From the NCBI GenBank assembly GCA_028277945.1, contig JANQFH010000066.1, positions 1 to 64,000 on the forward strand: a stretch of DNA of 64,000 nt. Direction: 5' to 3'. Of the stretch, positions 63,891 through 64,000 are shown in pieces (the stretch's first letter is position 1; each line of letters starts with the position of its first letter). The translations under genes and the position numbers were made by a program. This stretch comes from Oligoflexia bacterium. GTDB lineage: Bacteria > Bdellovibrionota_G > JANQFH01. The notes beneath the pieces are model-generated. The model was not told where the DNA came from and made no database searches. It saw only the letters and a list, made by a program, of their open reading frames with translations.

Positions 63891-64000
63891 ATGGCCAAGC
63901 CACGCAAACATGTCTTTGTCTGTATTAACGAACGGCCGCCGGATTCGCCCAAGGGCTGCTGCGCCGCACGGGGTGGCTTGGAGTTGGTGCGTCTGTTCAA
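63891..64000 (+). CDS. Thioredoxin-like 2Fe-2S ferredoxin, 3' cut by window edge
   Basis: The frame starts at ATG 63891 and runs to the window end for 36 codons. It begins KPRKHVFVCINERPPDSPKG and continues CCAARGG, the H-V-F-V-C-x-n-RP-x-n-C-C start of thioredoxin-like [2Fe-2S] ferredoxins. These carry one cluster and serve as cytosolic electron carriers. The C-terminal half is not visible. Confidence 0.82.
   Translation, partial: MAKPRKHVFVCINERPPDSPKGCCAARGGLELVRLF

Noticed and set aside
1-64000. CRISPR arrays, rRNA, tRNA, prophage or replication-origin features
   Set aside because: I saw no regularly spaced repeats, tRNA T-loop/anticodon patterns, phage structural genes or DnaA-box clusters.

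Overview
The window reads as chromosomal DNA of roughly 50% GC from a Gram-negative bacterium. It carries a TIGR02147-family regulator, many secreted TPR, HEAT and SBBP proteins, a protein ending in a MYXO/JDVT-CTERM-like sorting tail, a minor type IV pilin and a Bdellovibrio-type bacterial histone. Together these point to a lineage formerly placed in the Deltaproteobacteria (Bdellovibrionota/Myxococcota neighbourhood). That placement is inference; there is no rRNA or tRNA here to test it.

Layout. 1-78: C-terminus of an IS transposase. 265-10014: four secreted repeat proteins (protease/TPR, SBBP propeller, TPR, HEAT). 9993-16030 (minus): an envelope operon of a TIGR02147 regulator, lipoprotein, OmpA porin, TSP3 surface protein and diguanylate cyclase, preceded by an array of GAATAC/GTATTC half-sites. 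16238-18996: PP2C phosphatase and a degenerate-protease-like secreted protein. 19032-20398: a Crp/Fnr regulator divergent from Hsp20. 20565-25091: permease, aldehyde dehydrogenase, MFS transporter. 25177-26861: two small exported proteins with a RelE-toxin remnant between them. 26875-31124 (minus): a nitrite-respiration/stress operon (CBS, tandem Usp, NirK-cytochrome c, SUMF1-like, SCO1). 31267-37377: cNMP-domain protein plus a TreT-like glycosyltransferase, cardiolipin synthase, class II cytochrome c, two SDR enzymes and a LexA paralogue whose protease residues are all substituted. 37378-46569: minor pilin, histone, SLC12-type transporter, flavin reductase, DCC-LMF1 fusion, HAD-GT2 fusion, UdgB and HD protein. 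46561-52228: repeat elements, a Cys-rich secreted protein, an unrecognised protein of about 1010 residues, TPR lipoprotein and TAXI binding protein. 52370-57309: GH15 glucoamylase, then a tightly overlapped ECF sigma / anti-sigma / beta-solenoid / DUF4097 operon. 57380-64000: DeoC, ALDH16, M32 carboxypeptidase, CADD-like pABA synthase, ThpR and the start of a 2Fe-2S ferredoxin.

How it fits together. Three promoters (NirK operon, Hsp20, class II cytochrome c) carry TGAT-N4-(A/G)TCA boxes; in two of them a TATAT-type -10 lies 23-24 nt downstream, the spacing of class II FNR/DNR promoters. The Crp/Fnr protein at 19032-19742, with N-terminal CxxC-N8-CxxC cysteines and an E..R recognition helix, is the obvious candidate regulator. 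The window may therefore hold an oxygen/nitric-oxide-responsive regulon spread over three loci. The other notable items are a bacterial histone with a Lys/Arg-rich N-terminal tail, the non-cleavable LexA paralogue, and the GAATAC operator array of the envelope operon.
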